64,000 bases of DNA from Cognatundibacterium luofuense (GTDB lineage Bacteria > Pseudomonadota > Gammaproteobacteria > Burkholderiales > Burkholderiaceae_D), in the NCBI RefSeq assembly GCF_018139685.1, contig NZ_JAGSPN010000001.1, forward strand, positions 1 to 64,000. Reading direction: 5' to 3'. The notes beneath the pieces are model-generated. The model saw nothing but the letters and a program-made list of their open reading frames with translations, did not search any database and was not told where the DNA came from. Each line of letters starts with the position of its first letter. Within the stretch, counting starts at the first letter, position 1. Both the position numbers and the translations under genes were made by a program. Shown here in pieces: positions 34,902 through 43,476 of this stretch.

Positions 34902-37055
34902 ATGCGTAAACCTTCGCTTTCTTTGCTGGCTGCCAGCGTTTTACTGGCACTGGCAGCACCGGCACATTCGGCCAGCCACTCGGTAGAAAACCTGACCATT
35001 TATGCCGGCGTGAAAGCCGCAAATCTGAATCAGATTCTGCTGGAACACACATCGACACCGGGCAGCAAAATGCGTCCGGAAAACCTGGTGCTGACCCGCG
35101 TGCAGGAATCCCTGCTCGGTAAGCATTACTACTACCAGCAAATGCTGCGCGGCATTCCGGTAGACCGTGCGGAAATCGTGGTATCGGTCAGCAATAAAGG
35201 TGAATTGCTGAAAGTGTTTAACGAAGTCAAACCGGTATCTGCTGCGGCAGACAGCGCTGCTGTGAACCAGTTGTATAACCAGCCGCAAATCGCCAGAGAC
35301 AAAGCACTGGACCGCGCCTGGACCAATATGAAGGTGCAGCACAAACTGGTGGCCGAACCGAAAACCTCGCTGGTCTGGGTACCGGTGGCAGGTGGCTTCC
35401 AGCTGGCACACAAAGTGGAAATCGCAGCACAAATGCCAACCGGTGGTTTCGTACAGTACATCAATGCGCACAACGGCGATCTGATCGATTCTTACTCCAC
35501 TTCCAAGCCACGCCTCGCTAAAGGCACAGAACGCTCGCTGGCTGCCCGTTCCCTGCTGGCAGGCCCTGTGCTGGATCGTCATTCAGAAACAACAGCAGTG
35601 GTGGCACGCCTGGGCAAATTGCAGGAAGGCGCGTCTGCACAAGGTCTGAGAACCGGTGGCGCAACGGCAGCGGCAGCGTCCGGCATCAATGGTAGTGGCA
35701 ATGTGTTTGACCCTGATCCGCGTACTGCACTGAACACCGATAACCTGACTGACACATCGCCGGCTTCCGCATTTGATGCCGCTTATTCAACCAAAACGCT
35801 GCGTGATCTGACCGTGACGAATGGTGTGTATTCGCTGTCCGGCCCGTATGTCACGATCACCGATATCGAAGCACCGAACACCGCACCAAGTACCACTACT
35901 AACGGTGTCTGGACTGCAAAACGCGGCAACAATGCGTTCGATGATACCAACGTGTATTTCCACATCGATCAGAACCAGCGTTATATTCAGTCGCTCGGAT
36001 TCACCGGTACCAAATCCATCATCAACCGTCCGCTGCGCGTGGATACCGATGGTGTGAATGGTGACGACAATTCCCACTACAGCGGTGGTGGTGGCACCAA
36101 TGATTATCTGGCTTTCGGCCACGGCTGCGTCAACGATACTGAAGATGCGGACGTCATCCTGCATGAATACGGCCACGGCATTCAGGCGAATATCAACAGC
36201 AGCTGGACTGGTGGCGACACCGGTGCGATGGGTGAAGGCTTCGGTGATTACTGGGCCGCTTCCTATTCTTACAGCACACCGAACGGACGTACATATCATC
36301 CGGAATGGGCATTCAGCTGGGATGGTCACGGCGCATGCTGGGCTGGCCGTATGCTGAACCGTACTGACGCGAAATACAATTCCGCCAAAACCTACGGCGC
36401 ACATCAGGCCGTGACTGAAGGCGGCGTCAGCTTCCAGTCAGATGAATTGTGGTCTGCACCGCTGTTCCAGTCTATGGTTGCACTGATCGCTGCCGGCAAA
36501 CCGCGCGAAAACATCGACAAAATTATTCTGGAAGCGCACTTCGGTCTGGGTTCGAATATCAAGATGCCAGCGATGGCAACTGCGATTGTGAACGCCGCTG
36601 CCAATCTGTTCCCGAATGATCTGACTTACGCGAATACTTTCCGTGCGAAATTCGAAGCACAGAATATTCTGTCCACCGTCACACCGGGCACGACCATCAG
36701 CGAAACCGAAAGCAATAACACCACCGCGACAGCGAATAACATTGCGACCAGCAATACCACCGTGAACGGCACTATGAGCGCCAGCACCGACGTGGATTAT
36801 TTCAAAGTCACGATACCAGCCGGTAAAACGCTGAAGGCAGTGCTGACACCGAACAGCACATCCGACTACGATCTGGAACTGTACAGCAGCACCGGCACCA
36901 AGCTGACCTCCAGCACCAACGGTAAAGGCGCAGCGGACACCGTGACCAATGCGAATACCGGCACCACCGATAAAGTGGTTTACGCGAAAGTAATTTACTA
37001 CAGTGGCGGCACTGGTTCCACCAGTGGTAAATACACTCTGAACTTTACCTGGTAA
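34902..37055 (+). CDS. secreted zinc metalloprotease (M36/M4-like) with PPC domain
   Basis: 717 residues. A signal peptide (cleavage near AHSAS, residue 24), a FTP/PepSY-type propeptide (about 30-200; YYQQMLRGIPVDRAEIVVSV), a catalytic domain with HEYGH (His421-His425) and third ligand Glu445 in GEGFGDYWAASY, and a C-terminal pre-peptidase (PPC) domain (about 600-717; ETESNNTTATAN, DVDYFKVTIPAG, DYDLELYSS). The prodomain is normally cut off and the PPC domain removed on secretion. It digests extracellular protein. A GGAAGT ribosome site precedes the ATG. Monocistronic, ending in a strong terminator. Confidence 0.92.
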   Translation: MRKPSLSLLAASVLLALAAPAHSASHSVENLTIYAGVKAANLNQILLEHTSTPGSKMRPENLVLTRVQESLLGKHYYYQQMLRGIPVDRAEIVVSVSNKGELLKVFNEVKPVSAAADSAAVNQLYNQPQIARDKALDRAWTNMKVQHKLVAEPKTSLVWVPVAGGFQLAHKVEIAAQMPTGGFVQYINAHNGDLIDSYSTSKPRLAKGTERSLAARSLLAGPVLDRHSETTAVVARLGKLQEGASAQGLRTGGATAAAASGINGSGNVFDPDPRTALNTDNLTDTSPASAFDAAYSTKTLRDLTVTNGVYSLSGPYVTITDIEAPNTAPSTTTNGVWTAKRGNNAFDDTNVYFHIDQNQRYIQSLGFTGTKSIINRPLRVDTDGVNGDDNSHYSGGGGTNDYLAFGHGCVNDTEDADVILHEYGHGIQANINSSWTGGDTGAMGEGFGDYWAASYSYSTPNGRTYHPEWAFSWDGHGACWAGRMLNRTDAKYNSAKTYGAHQAVTEGGVSFQSDELWSAPLFQSMVALIAAGKPRENIDKIILEAHFGLGSNIKMPAMATAIVNAAANLFPNDLTYANTFRAKFEAQNILSTVTPGTTISETESNNTTATANNIATSNTTVNGTMSASTDVDYFKVTIPAGKTLKAVLTPNSTSDYDLELYSSTGTKLTSSTNGKGAADTVTNANTGTTDKVVYAKVIYYSGGTGSTSGKYTLNFTW

Positions 37056-37086
37056 TTGTTCAGAGCTTCACACTCAGCAGTTTTGA

Positions 37087-37111
37087 CCCACCCGCAAGGG
37101 TGGGTTTTTTT
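37087..37111 (+). terminator. terminator of the metalloprotease gene
   Basis: CCCACCC (37087-37093) pairs with GGGTGGG (37098-37104) around GCAA, followed by seven Ts. Confidence 0.95.
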
Positions 37112-37198
37112 ATGTTCATCTGTAACGTCAGTAATGCAGTGTATTTGCATTGTGATTGCAATAATCTTAATATGTTTCTTTAGGTTAAGAATTTACTC

Positions 37199-38155
37199 AT
37201 GATGAACCGTAACGCGTATTTACTCAGCGGCGCAGCCGCATTACTGGTGTCTGGTGCTGGCCTGATTTTCTGGCAGATGCAGGCCGGAGACAGTGTCCTG
37301 ACTGAACCCGTTCGCGTGCTTACTCAGCCTGCAAAACAGCAGGCAGCGTTGCCGGTTACTGTGCCGGAACCAAAATCACCGGAAACACCTTTCAGTGATC
37401 TGACACTGCGGTATCGGAATGCGAAAGATTTGCGCGCATTCATGCTTTATCTGAAGCAGCATCCTGAAAAAGGCGGCGCCTATTACGCAAATCATATTGG
37501 TAATTTGTGTGGTTCGAATTTTATAAGAGAGCAAAATTCGCTGCCTTATCAGGATAAATTTAAAGAGAATTATGCGCGGCGTGCTGCGGCTTTTTCGAGG
37601 CTGAAATCTTTGTGTCAGAGTTTTTTACCCGGTGATACTGAAAACATGGGATTTCATCAGGAATGGAAAGAAATTTACAAAAAGGATCGTTTACTTGCGT
37701 TAACGAATAAGGCTGCCACCCAAACTAATCCACCAATGAGCCCAGAGCAGCGGGCTGAATATAAGAAAGCACTACTGCAAAATTCAGATGCCATTTTTCA
37801 TGGCGCGCTAGGGGCAGCGCTGGCCTATAACAGAAGGGCAGATGGTCAGTCTGAGTACTGGCTAAACGGGCAGATGATCAGTAGTTCCGGTCCGGAAAAT
37901 CAGGATATGAGAATGGCGTTTAATACTGTGCGCTTTGAGCTGGGACTGGCATCCGACGGGAGTGATCCTGAAAGTGTTGTTACTTGTGTATTGACGAATT
38001 TCTGTTACAACAACCCTGATGAATATATCCGTCACGCTATGCAATCAGAACCACCCGAAGGACGCGAAGACCGTATCCAGCGCATTATTCAGTGGCGCAA
38101 ACAAATCGGTGCTGCAATTCTGGCGAAGGATGTTGCTTTCTTCTTACCACGCTGA
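37199..38155 (+). CDS. membrane-anchored or exported protein of unknown function
   Basis: 318 residues. One N-terminal hydrophobic helix (YLLSGAAALLVSGAGLIFW, about 7-25), then a Pro/Ala-rich linker and a mainly helical, charged domain with five cysteines (near LCGSNF, LKSLCQSF, VVTCVLTNFC). I do not recognise the family. The even cysteine spacing fits disulfides in the periplasm. Base composition is slightly more AT-rich than neighbours. Start ATG 37199 or 37202; only a weak TAAG-type ribosome site is present. Flanked by terminators on both sides, so it is transcribed alone. Confidence 0.72.
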   Translation: MMNRNAYLLSGAAALLVSGAGLIFWQMQAGDSVLTEPVRVLTQPAKQQAALPVTVPEPKSPETPFSDLTLRYRNAKDLRAFMLYLKQHPEKGGAYYANHIGNLCGSNFIREQNSLPYQDKFKENYARRAAAFSRLKSLCQSFLPGDTENMGFHQEWKEIYKKDRLLALTNKAATQTNPPMSPEQRAEYKKALLQNSDAIFHGALGAALAYNRRADGQSEYWLNGQMISSSGPENQDMRMAFNTVRFELGLASDGSDPESVVTCVLTNFCYNNPDEYIRHAMQSEPPEGREDRIQRIIQWRKQIGAAILAKDVAFFLPR

Positions 38156-38196
38156 ACGCTGACCTGGTTGTTAGGATTTCGCCGATGGTGGAACGC

Positions 38197-38226
38197 AGGG
38201 CAATACGCGGATATTGCCCTTTTTTA
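38197..38226 (+). terminator. terminator after the unknown exported protein gene
   Basis: A 9-bp perfect stem (38197-38205 with 38212-38220), 6-base loop, T run. Confidence 0.92.
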
Positions 38227-38333
38227 TCGCTTTGCAAACAGCAAGCGGACCTTGCTGGTGTGCATCGTCATTGCCTGAATGACAGTAAAAAGACCTTGAA
38301 CTGTAAGCAATGTTGTCAGCGCATGCATTCAGC

Positions 38334-38361
38334 TTGGCATTTGGAATCATTTCCCTATACT
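38334..38361 (+). promoter_or_regulatory. promoter of the DEAD-box helicase gene
   Basis: TTGGCA (38334-38339) and TATACT (38356-38361) with a 16-base spacer. The predicted leader is about 68 bases, contains a TTGTCC/GGACAA hairpin (38392-38411), and has a pyrimidine-rich stretch instead of a Shine-Dalgarno site before the ATG. Confidence 0.72.
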
Positions 38362-38435
38362 GAGCATTACGCGGTACACTAGCGCCCCTTATTGTCCGGT
38401 GTGATGGACAACGCTCCTTTCCTTTTTTCCTTCCT

Positions 38436-40643
38436 ATGTCAGAATCCCCACTCAGTTTCAGCAGTCTCGGGCTGCCTCCCGCTTTATTACGTGCACTTGA
38501 AGATATCGGCTATGAAAGCCCGTCGCCGATTCAGGCAGCCACGATTCCGTACCTGATGCAAGACCGTGATGTGCTGGGGCAGGCCCAGACCGGTACCGGT
38601 AAAACCGCGTCGTTCGCGTTGCCGGTGTTAAGCCGTATAGATCTGAACAAGAGTTATCCGCAGGCGCTGGTGCTGGCACCAACGCGCGAACTGGCGATTC
38701 AGGTCGCAGAAGCCTTCCAGTCTTACGCGAAACATATGCCGGGCTTCCATGTGCTGCCGGTATACGGTGGTCAGAGCTATGGCCCGCAATTGTCGGCGCT
38801 GCGCCGTGGCGTGCATGTGGTGGTGGGGACACCGGGTCGTATGATCGACCATATTGAAAAAGGCTCGCTGGATTTATCGCGCATCAGCACACTGGTGCTG
38901 GATGAAGCCGATGAAATGCTGCGCATGGGCTTTATTGATGATGTGGAAAGAATTCTGCAGGAAACACCGGCAGAACGTCAGACCGCGCTGTTTTCCGCAA
39001 CCATGCCGGCACCGATCCGCCGCATTGCGCAAACTTATTTGCAGAACCCTGCCGAAGTCACGATTGCAGCCAAAACCACGACCGCAGAAAACATCCGCCA
39101 GCGTTACTGGCTGGTCAGCGGTCTGCACAAACTGGATGCACTGACCCGTATTCTGGAAGTGGAACCGTTTGACGGCATGATCATTTTCACGCGCACCAAG
39201 CAAGCGACAGAAGAACTGGCGCAGAAACTGGATGCGCGTGGTTTCTCGGCGATGGCGATTAACGGCGATATGAATCAGCAGCAGCGTGAGCGCGCGATTC
39301 AGTTGCTGAAAGATGGTCAGATCGACATTCTGGTGGCAACCGACGTGGCTGCCCGTGGTCTGGATGTGGAGCGTATCAGCCACGTGGTGAACTACGACGT
39401 GCCGTACGATCCGGAAAGCTATACCCACCGTATCGGCCGTACCGGCCGTGCCGGTCGTAAAGGCGAAGCGATTCTGTTTATCACCCCGCGTGAACGCAAT
39501 CTGCTGCGCGCCATTGAACGCGCAACCCGCCAGCCGGTATCGGCGCTGGAATTGCCAACCGTGCAAGCCGTGAACTCGGTGCGCGTCACCCGTTTCAAAG
39601 AACAGATTACTGAAACGCTGGCGCAGGGTGGTCTGGAATTGTTCAGCAGTCTGATTGAAGATTACGAACGTGAATACAATGTCCCGGCGATTGAAATCGC
39701 TGCGGCGCTGGCAAAAATGGCCCGTGGTGATACACCGCTGCTGCTGGAAAAACAGGAACGCGAATCGCGCCCTGAACGTGAACCACGCGAATCGCGTGCC
39801 GGTCGCGAAGAGCGCGGCGAGCGTGCTGACCGTGGCGACCGTATGGATCGCGGCGACCGCAACAGCCGTCAGCGTGAAGCGATGCAGCGTGTGCCGGAAC
39901 CGGGCATGCAGACTTACCGTCTGGCCGTTGGTCACCGTCATGGCGTGAAGCCGGGCAATATCGTCGGCGCAATTGCGAATGAAGCGAATATCGAATCGCG
40001 TCTGATGGGCCGTATCGATATTTTTGATGAATACAGCCTCATTGATTTGCCGGACAACCTGCCGGACGCGCTGATTCAGGAATTAAAACCGGTCAAAGTC
40101 GCCGGTCAGCAATTGCGTATCCGCCGCTGGACACAGGATGGATTCGAGCAGCAGGATCAGCACGAAGAACGCCGCCCGCGCCGCGAAGAAGCACCGCGTG
40201 AAAGCCAGCGCGAATTCCGCAGCAGCCGTGATGAAGGCGGTCACGGTCGTATGGAACAAGTCGTGGAACGTGCGCTGCGCGATGCCGAACCGCCGCGCGC
40301 ACCGCGTGCTGAAAAACCGGCCCGCCAGAAACCGGCGCAAACCGGTGGTGTGAACATGCAGACTTACCGCATCGAAGTCGGTGAAGCCGACGGCGCCACC
40401 CCGCGCAATATCATGGGTGCGATTGCGAACGAAGCCGGTCTGGATTCTTCCTACATCGGCCGTATCGAGCTGCATGATCATTTCAGTACCATCGAACTGC
40501 CGGGCGGCATGCCGAAAGACTTGCTGAATTATCTGAAAAAAGTCTGGATTTCCGGCAAGCAGATCAAGATCAGTCTGGCCGATGGCGGCAGCCAGCACGA
40601 AGAACGTGCGCAACCGAAACGCGATAAAAAGCGCCCTAAGTAA
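38436..40643 (+). CDS. DEAD-box RNA helicase with two C-terminal DbpA-type RNA-binding domains
   Basis: 735 residues. RecA-like domains with Q motif, AQTGTGKT (50-57), PTRELA, DEAD (156-159), SAT, and HRIGRTGRAG (331-340). It unwinds RNA in ribosome assembly or decay, as CsdA/DeaD proteins do. After an Arg/Glu/Asp-rich linker (about 440-488), a DbpA-type RNA-binding fold occurs at 491-565 (MQTYRLAVG, PGNIVGAIANEANI), and a second copy at 641-715 (MQTYRIEVG, PRNIMGAIANEAGL) after another charged linker. One such domain is usual; two is uncommon. The tail is basic. No Shine-Dalgarno is seen upstream. The gene has its own promoter and terminator. Confidence 0.95.
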   Translation: MSESPLSFSSLGLPPALLRALEDIGYESPSPIQAATIPYLMQDRDVLGQAQTGTGKTASFALPVLSRIDLNKSYPQALVLAPTRELAIQVAEAFQSYAKHMPGFHVLPVYGGQSYGPQLSALRRGVHVVVGTPGRMIDHIEKGSLDLSRISTLVLDEADEMLRMGFIDDVERILQETPAERQTALFSATMPAPIRRIAQTYLQNPAEVTIAAKTTTAENIRQRYWLVSGLHKLDALTRILEVEPFDGMIIFTRTKQATEELAQKLDARGFSAMAINGDMNQQQRERAIQLLKDGQIDILVATDVAARGLDVERISHVVNYDVPYDPESYTHRIGRTGRAGRKGEAILFITPRERNLLRAIERATRQPVSALELPTVQAVNSVRVTRFKEQITETLAQGGLELFSSLIEDYEREYNVPAIEIAAALAKMARGDTPLLLEKQERESRPEREPRESRAGREERGERADRGDRMDRGDRNSRQREAMQRVPEPGMQTYRLAVGHRHGVKPGNIVGAIANEANIESRLMGRIDIFDEYSLIDLPDNLPDALIQELKPVKVAGQQLRIRRWTQDGFEQQDQHEERRPRREEAPRESQREFRSSRDEGGHGRMEQVVERALRDAEPPRAPRAEKPARQKPAQTGGVNMQTYRIEVGEADGATPRNIMGAIANEAGLDSSYIGRIELHDHFSTIELPGGMPKDLLNYLKKVWISGKQIKISLADGGSQHEERAQPKRDKKRPK

Positions 40644-40750
40644 ACGTTGCGAATACGTGTTTAAAAAGCACTGGCTGAGCGCTGCGAATGCCGTAAAACC
40701 GTAGCAATACAGCGGAAAAAGTCGGTAAAAAGTCAGTAAGAAGCCAGACA

Positions 40751-40790
40751 AAAAGCCCCGTTTCCTGTCACCTGAAACGGGGCTTTTTTT
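40751..40790 (+). terminator. terminator of the helicase gene
   Basis: A 14-bp perfect stem (40751-40764 with 40774-40787), 9-base loop, T run. The A run on the 5' side would let it also work in the opposite direction for the protease gene ending at 41094. Confidence 0.95.
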
Positions 40791-40919
40791 GTCCGGCGAC
40801 ATCCGGCGTTCAGCGTGAAGCAGCGCCGGACAATGCCTGAACGCTGTCGAAACACTGTTGAAACACAGGCTGAACCATGACCATGATTGTGCCGGTATCG
40901 TCATCCGGCATTGTTGAAG

Positions 40920-40974
40920 AGCCGGACTTTCTGCCGACGACCGCCAGATCGCTGTGCTGAACACCGCATTTGAG
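40920..40974 (-). repeat. intergenic repeat, copy F (inverted)
   Basis: Shares 40 of the first 42 or so bases with copy E (27084) and, on the opposite strand, the lead-in CTCAAATGCGGTGTTCAGCA with copy C (53847). It lies in the 450-base interval 40644-41093, which otherwise holds only the helicase terminator. Confidence 0.75.
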
Positions 40975-41093
40975 GTAATTTCAGGCAGTTTCCGGCGTTT
41001 TCAGGCAGTTGCAGGCCACTGCGGATGTTGTTCGGGCTGGCTGGCGACGCTGCTGCGACCTGCCAGCCAGCCTTCATTCATTTATCTGCGGGT

Positions 41094-43097
41094 TCAGGCT
41101 TTACGGTGCATGCGCTTCAGCATGTCCGGCAGTAAATGCGATAACTGTGACAGCGGCGGCAGTGCGTCCTGCGTCAGCGGGGTATCGAGCAAGCTCAGGC
41201 GCTGGCTTGCAGCTTTGCTGAGACCGCGTCCGTGGCGGCTGAAACCGGCGGACGGCACTTGTTTGCCCCAGAACAGGTCTTGCCAGTGCTGCAGTTCCGG
41301 CGCACAGGCGCGGTTCCACTGGCTATTGTGCAGGCTGTCGCTGTCCAGACTGGCGGCCAGCCCGAGCAGCGGTGTCTGGCAACGGTCTTCCAGCGCATGG
41401 GCAATCAGACGCAGCAGGCTGCCCTGATACACACCGGCAAAGCGGCTGTGCTGATCGGCTTCCTGTGTCAGCGCATACAAATGCCATTGCGCTGGCGACA
41501 AGCGGCCTTCCTGTATCGCCTTACCCAGCGTGGCGCTGGCGAATTCCAGTGAGCAGGCCGGAGTCATCAGTTGCACACTCTGAAAATGCAGCGACTTGTG
41601 CGCCAGCAAAGGCCCCGCCAGTTGCACGCCGGTGCAATCAGCCAGCAAATGCAATTCCATGCCTTGCGCCCCCTGTGCTTTCTGCAAGTCTTGCAGGATG
41701 CTGATCACGCTGTGCAAAGCACGCGGCGGTGTATCAGTTTTGACCGATTGTGCGGCGTTGTGGCGTAACTGCGTCCACAGCGCTTTCAGTCCCAGTTGAT
41801 CCGCGTTCGCTTCGATACTGCGACTGAGTGCAGGCGATGGCGTGCTGCCCTGATATTGCTGTTGCAGCACATCGGATAAACGGCTGATACCGCTGTTCCA
41901 GATCAGAAACACCGGATAGATGCCCTGCGCCAGAAATGCCGGTGCATACCGTGCAATCGCCTGCATTTGCGCTGCTTCATCGAGTAAGCCGCTGAGCGCA
42001 CATAAGGCCAGCCGCAGCTTACTGCCGCGTTTTTGCCGTTGCAGCCATGCCAGCGGCGCGCTGCGCAACACGTATTCCAGACTGTCCGCCGCATTCGCAA
42101 ATTGCACCAGACGCTGAATCGCACGGCCGCTGCTGTCCAGCACCACAGTGTGCGCATAAGCCTGATCGCTGCTGAGTACCCCTGCCTGCGCTGGCTGACG
42201 CGGCAGTCTGCCGCGCCGGAAAGCTGCCGGTGCGCTGCCGGCGCTGGCCGATGCTGCCGCCGGTACGCCCATCGCAATCACCCATGCATCGGTACCCAGC
42301 GTCAGCCAGTCGTCATACGTGAGAATGGCCAGTCCGCGCCAGCCCCAGCTTTCGCCCCAGGAGTTCTGCACCACGAAACCGGTTTCGTTATAACCGATGA
42401 GCGCAAATGCATGGCCGCCCTGACGAATCGCATGCGGCTGAATCACCGGTAATTGCTGAATACTGCTGAGCTGCGCCGGACGTTTTCTGTCTGGCCAGCG
42501 CGGCGTATCCCAGCCCGCATGGGTGGCGGACGAAGCATACAGCGCACCGGTTTGCGCAATCGCTGCCTGCATTGCCGTGATGTCGGATTTATCGACGCGG
42601 TAATACACACCCAGCATGCATTGCAGCGCATCGCTGTCCCAGCCGGTTTGCGGCGCTTCAAACGCGGGTGCGCTGCCATCTTCCGCCACGGTAAACGGCC
42701 ACAAATCTTCGCTGCAGACGCCGTGTTTATGCCAGCCTTTCAGTGCGCCGCGACAGCTGGAACCGCTGTAATCTTCCCCCGGCCATTCATCGTACAGTTG
42801 CGCCAGATGGTAGATCATGCGCGCACTGCGCGGCATCACCGGATCGCTGCGCAGCCAGTTCAGATAATGGATTACCGCTGCCAGACCAAAACCGGTACAG
42901 GCGCCGTCATTGCCCTGATTGCGGATAAAACCGGCATCGGCATAAGCATTCCAGACGCTTTCCACGGTTGCGTCATCCGGAAAACGGGCAGATAAATGGC
43001 GGACTTCCGGCTGAAACCACTGATCGCGAATATCCTGACGATCAGCGCGGGCATCCAGTGTGCGTTGCGGGGTGGTCACGGTGCTAGAGCGTGGCAT
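41094..43097 (-). CDS. papain-like (C1) cysteine peptidase fused to a degenerate alpha/beta-hydrolase-like domain
   Basis: 667 residues. Residues 40-280: a papain fold with Gln61 and Cys67 (NQGNDGACTGFGLA), His229 (GGHAFALIGYN) and Asn245 (VQNSWGESWGWRG), so the protease triad is complete. Residues 310-667 resemble the alpha/beta-hydrolase-like domain found behind similar bacterial C1 proteins: IYPVFLIWNSG, HLLADCTGVQLAGPLL and LMTPACSLEF. At the nucleophile elbow the usual GHSxG reads ADCTG (486-490), with Cys in place of Ser; the oxyanion motif is CALSG. There is no signal peptide, propeptide or membrane segment, so it acts in the cytoplasm or is exported by another route. The start lies 31 bases from the MITE-like element at 43128. 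Confidence 0.87.
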   Translation of the reverse strand: MPRSSTVTTPQRTLDARADRQDIRDQWFQPEVRHLSARFPDDATVESVWNAYADAGFIRNQGNDGACTGFGLAAVIHYLNWLRSDPVMPRSARMIYHLAQLYDEWPGEDYSGSSCRGALKGWHKHGVCSEDLWPFTVAEDGSAPAFEAPQTGWDSDALQCMLGVYYRVDKSDITAMQAAIAQTGALYASSATHAGWDTPRWPDRKRPAQLSSIQQLPVIQPHAIRQGGHAFALIGYNETGFVVQNSWGESWGWRGLAILTYDDWLTLGTDAWVIAMGVPAAASASAGSAPAAFRRGRLPRQPAQAGVLSSDQAYAHTVVLDSSGRAIQRLVQFANAADSLEYVLRSAPLAWLQRQKRGSKLRLALCALSGLLDEAAQMQAIARYAPAFLAQGIYPVFLIWNSGISRLSDVLQQQYQGSTPSPALSRSIEANADQLGLKALWTQLRHNAAQSVKTDTPPRALHSVISILQDLQKAQGAQGMELHLLADCTGVQLAGPLLAHKSLHFQSVQLMTPACSLEFASATLGKAIQEGRLSPAQWHLYALTQEADQHSRFAGVYQGSLLRLIAHALEDRCQTPLLGLAASLDSDSLHNSQWNRACAPELQHWQDLFWGKQVPSAGFSRHGRGLSKAASQRLSLLDTPLTQDALPPLSQLSHLLPDMLKRMHRKA

Positions 43098-43127
43098 GGC
43101 GGTTTCCTGTCCTCGGTTAAGTGCAGA

Positions 43128-43398
43128 TAGAACTCATTTCATAAATAGCCACGAGTGCGAACGCGAGGTGCCGGGAGGCAGTGCGCGGCGTCGTTGCGCA
43201 GCACAGGCTGGTGCCTGTGCAAGCGACGCAACAAAGCAATGCGCCCGGCACCTCCGTTCCCAGAGGGTTTGTCTCATAGCGCACGCTGGACAGCGTTGGA
43301 CGCGTTGTGAATAGCACCGCTATTCACTGCCTTGTCCGTCTTGCCAGCCCGCGCTATGAGACAAACGCATCTCGCGGGTATTTATGAAATGAGTTCTA
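43128..43398 (+). mobile_element. MITE-like element, copy 1 (271 bp)
   Basis: Perfect 20-bp terminal inverted repeats: TAGAACTCATTTCATAAATA at 43128-43147 and its complement at 43379-43398. The interior holds two long imperfect hairpins (about 43166-43253 and 43267-43366). No transposase. The inverted second copy at 44642-44912 has the same length and differs at only a handful of positions. Ends with TA, as for elements that duplicate a TA target. It occupies the upstream region of the C1 peptidase gene. Confidence 0.88.
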
Positions 43399-43420
43399 AA
43401 AATCCATCGCAGATAAGAAA

Positions 43421-43452
43421 AAACCCCGCCTTGTTGCCAAGATGCGGGGTTT
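43421..43452 (-). terminator. terminator of the parvulin gene
   Basis: AAACCCCGC (43421-43429) pairs with GCGGGGTTT (43444-43452); T run on the minus strand. Located 25 bases after the parvulin stop. Confidence 0.92.
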
Positions 43453-43476
43453 GCTGACAGCAGAGGCTGCGTCAGA

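Noticed and set aside
38874-39941. Minus-strand 355-codon frame opposite the DEAD-box helicase
   Set aside because: Antisense shadow produced by the codon bias of the helicase gene.
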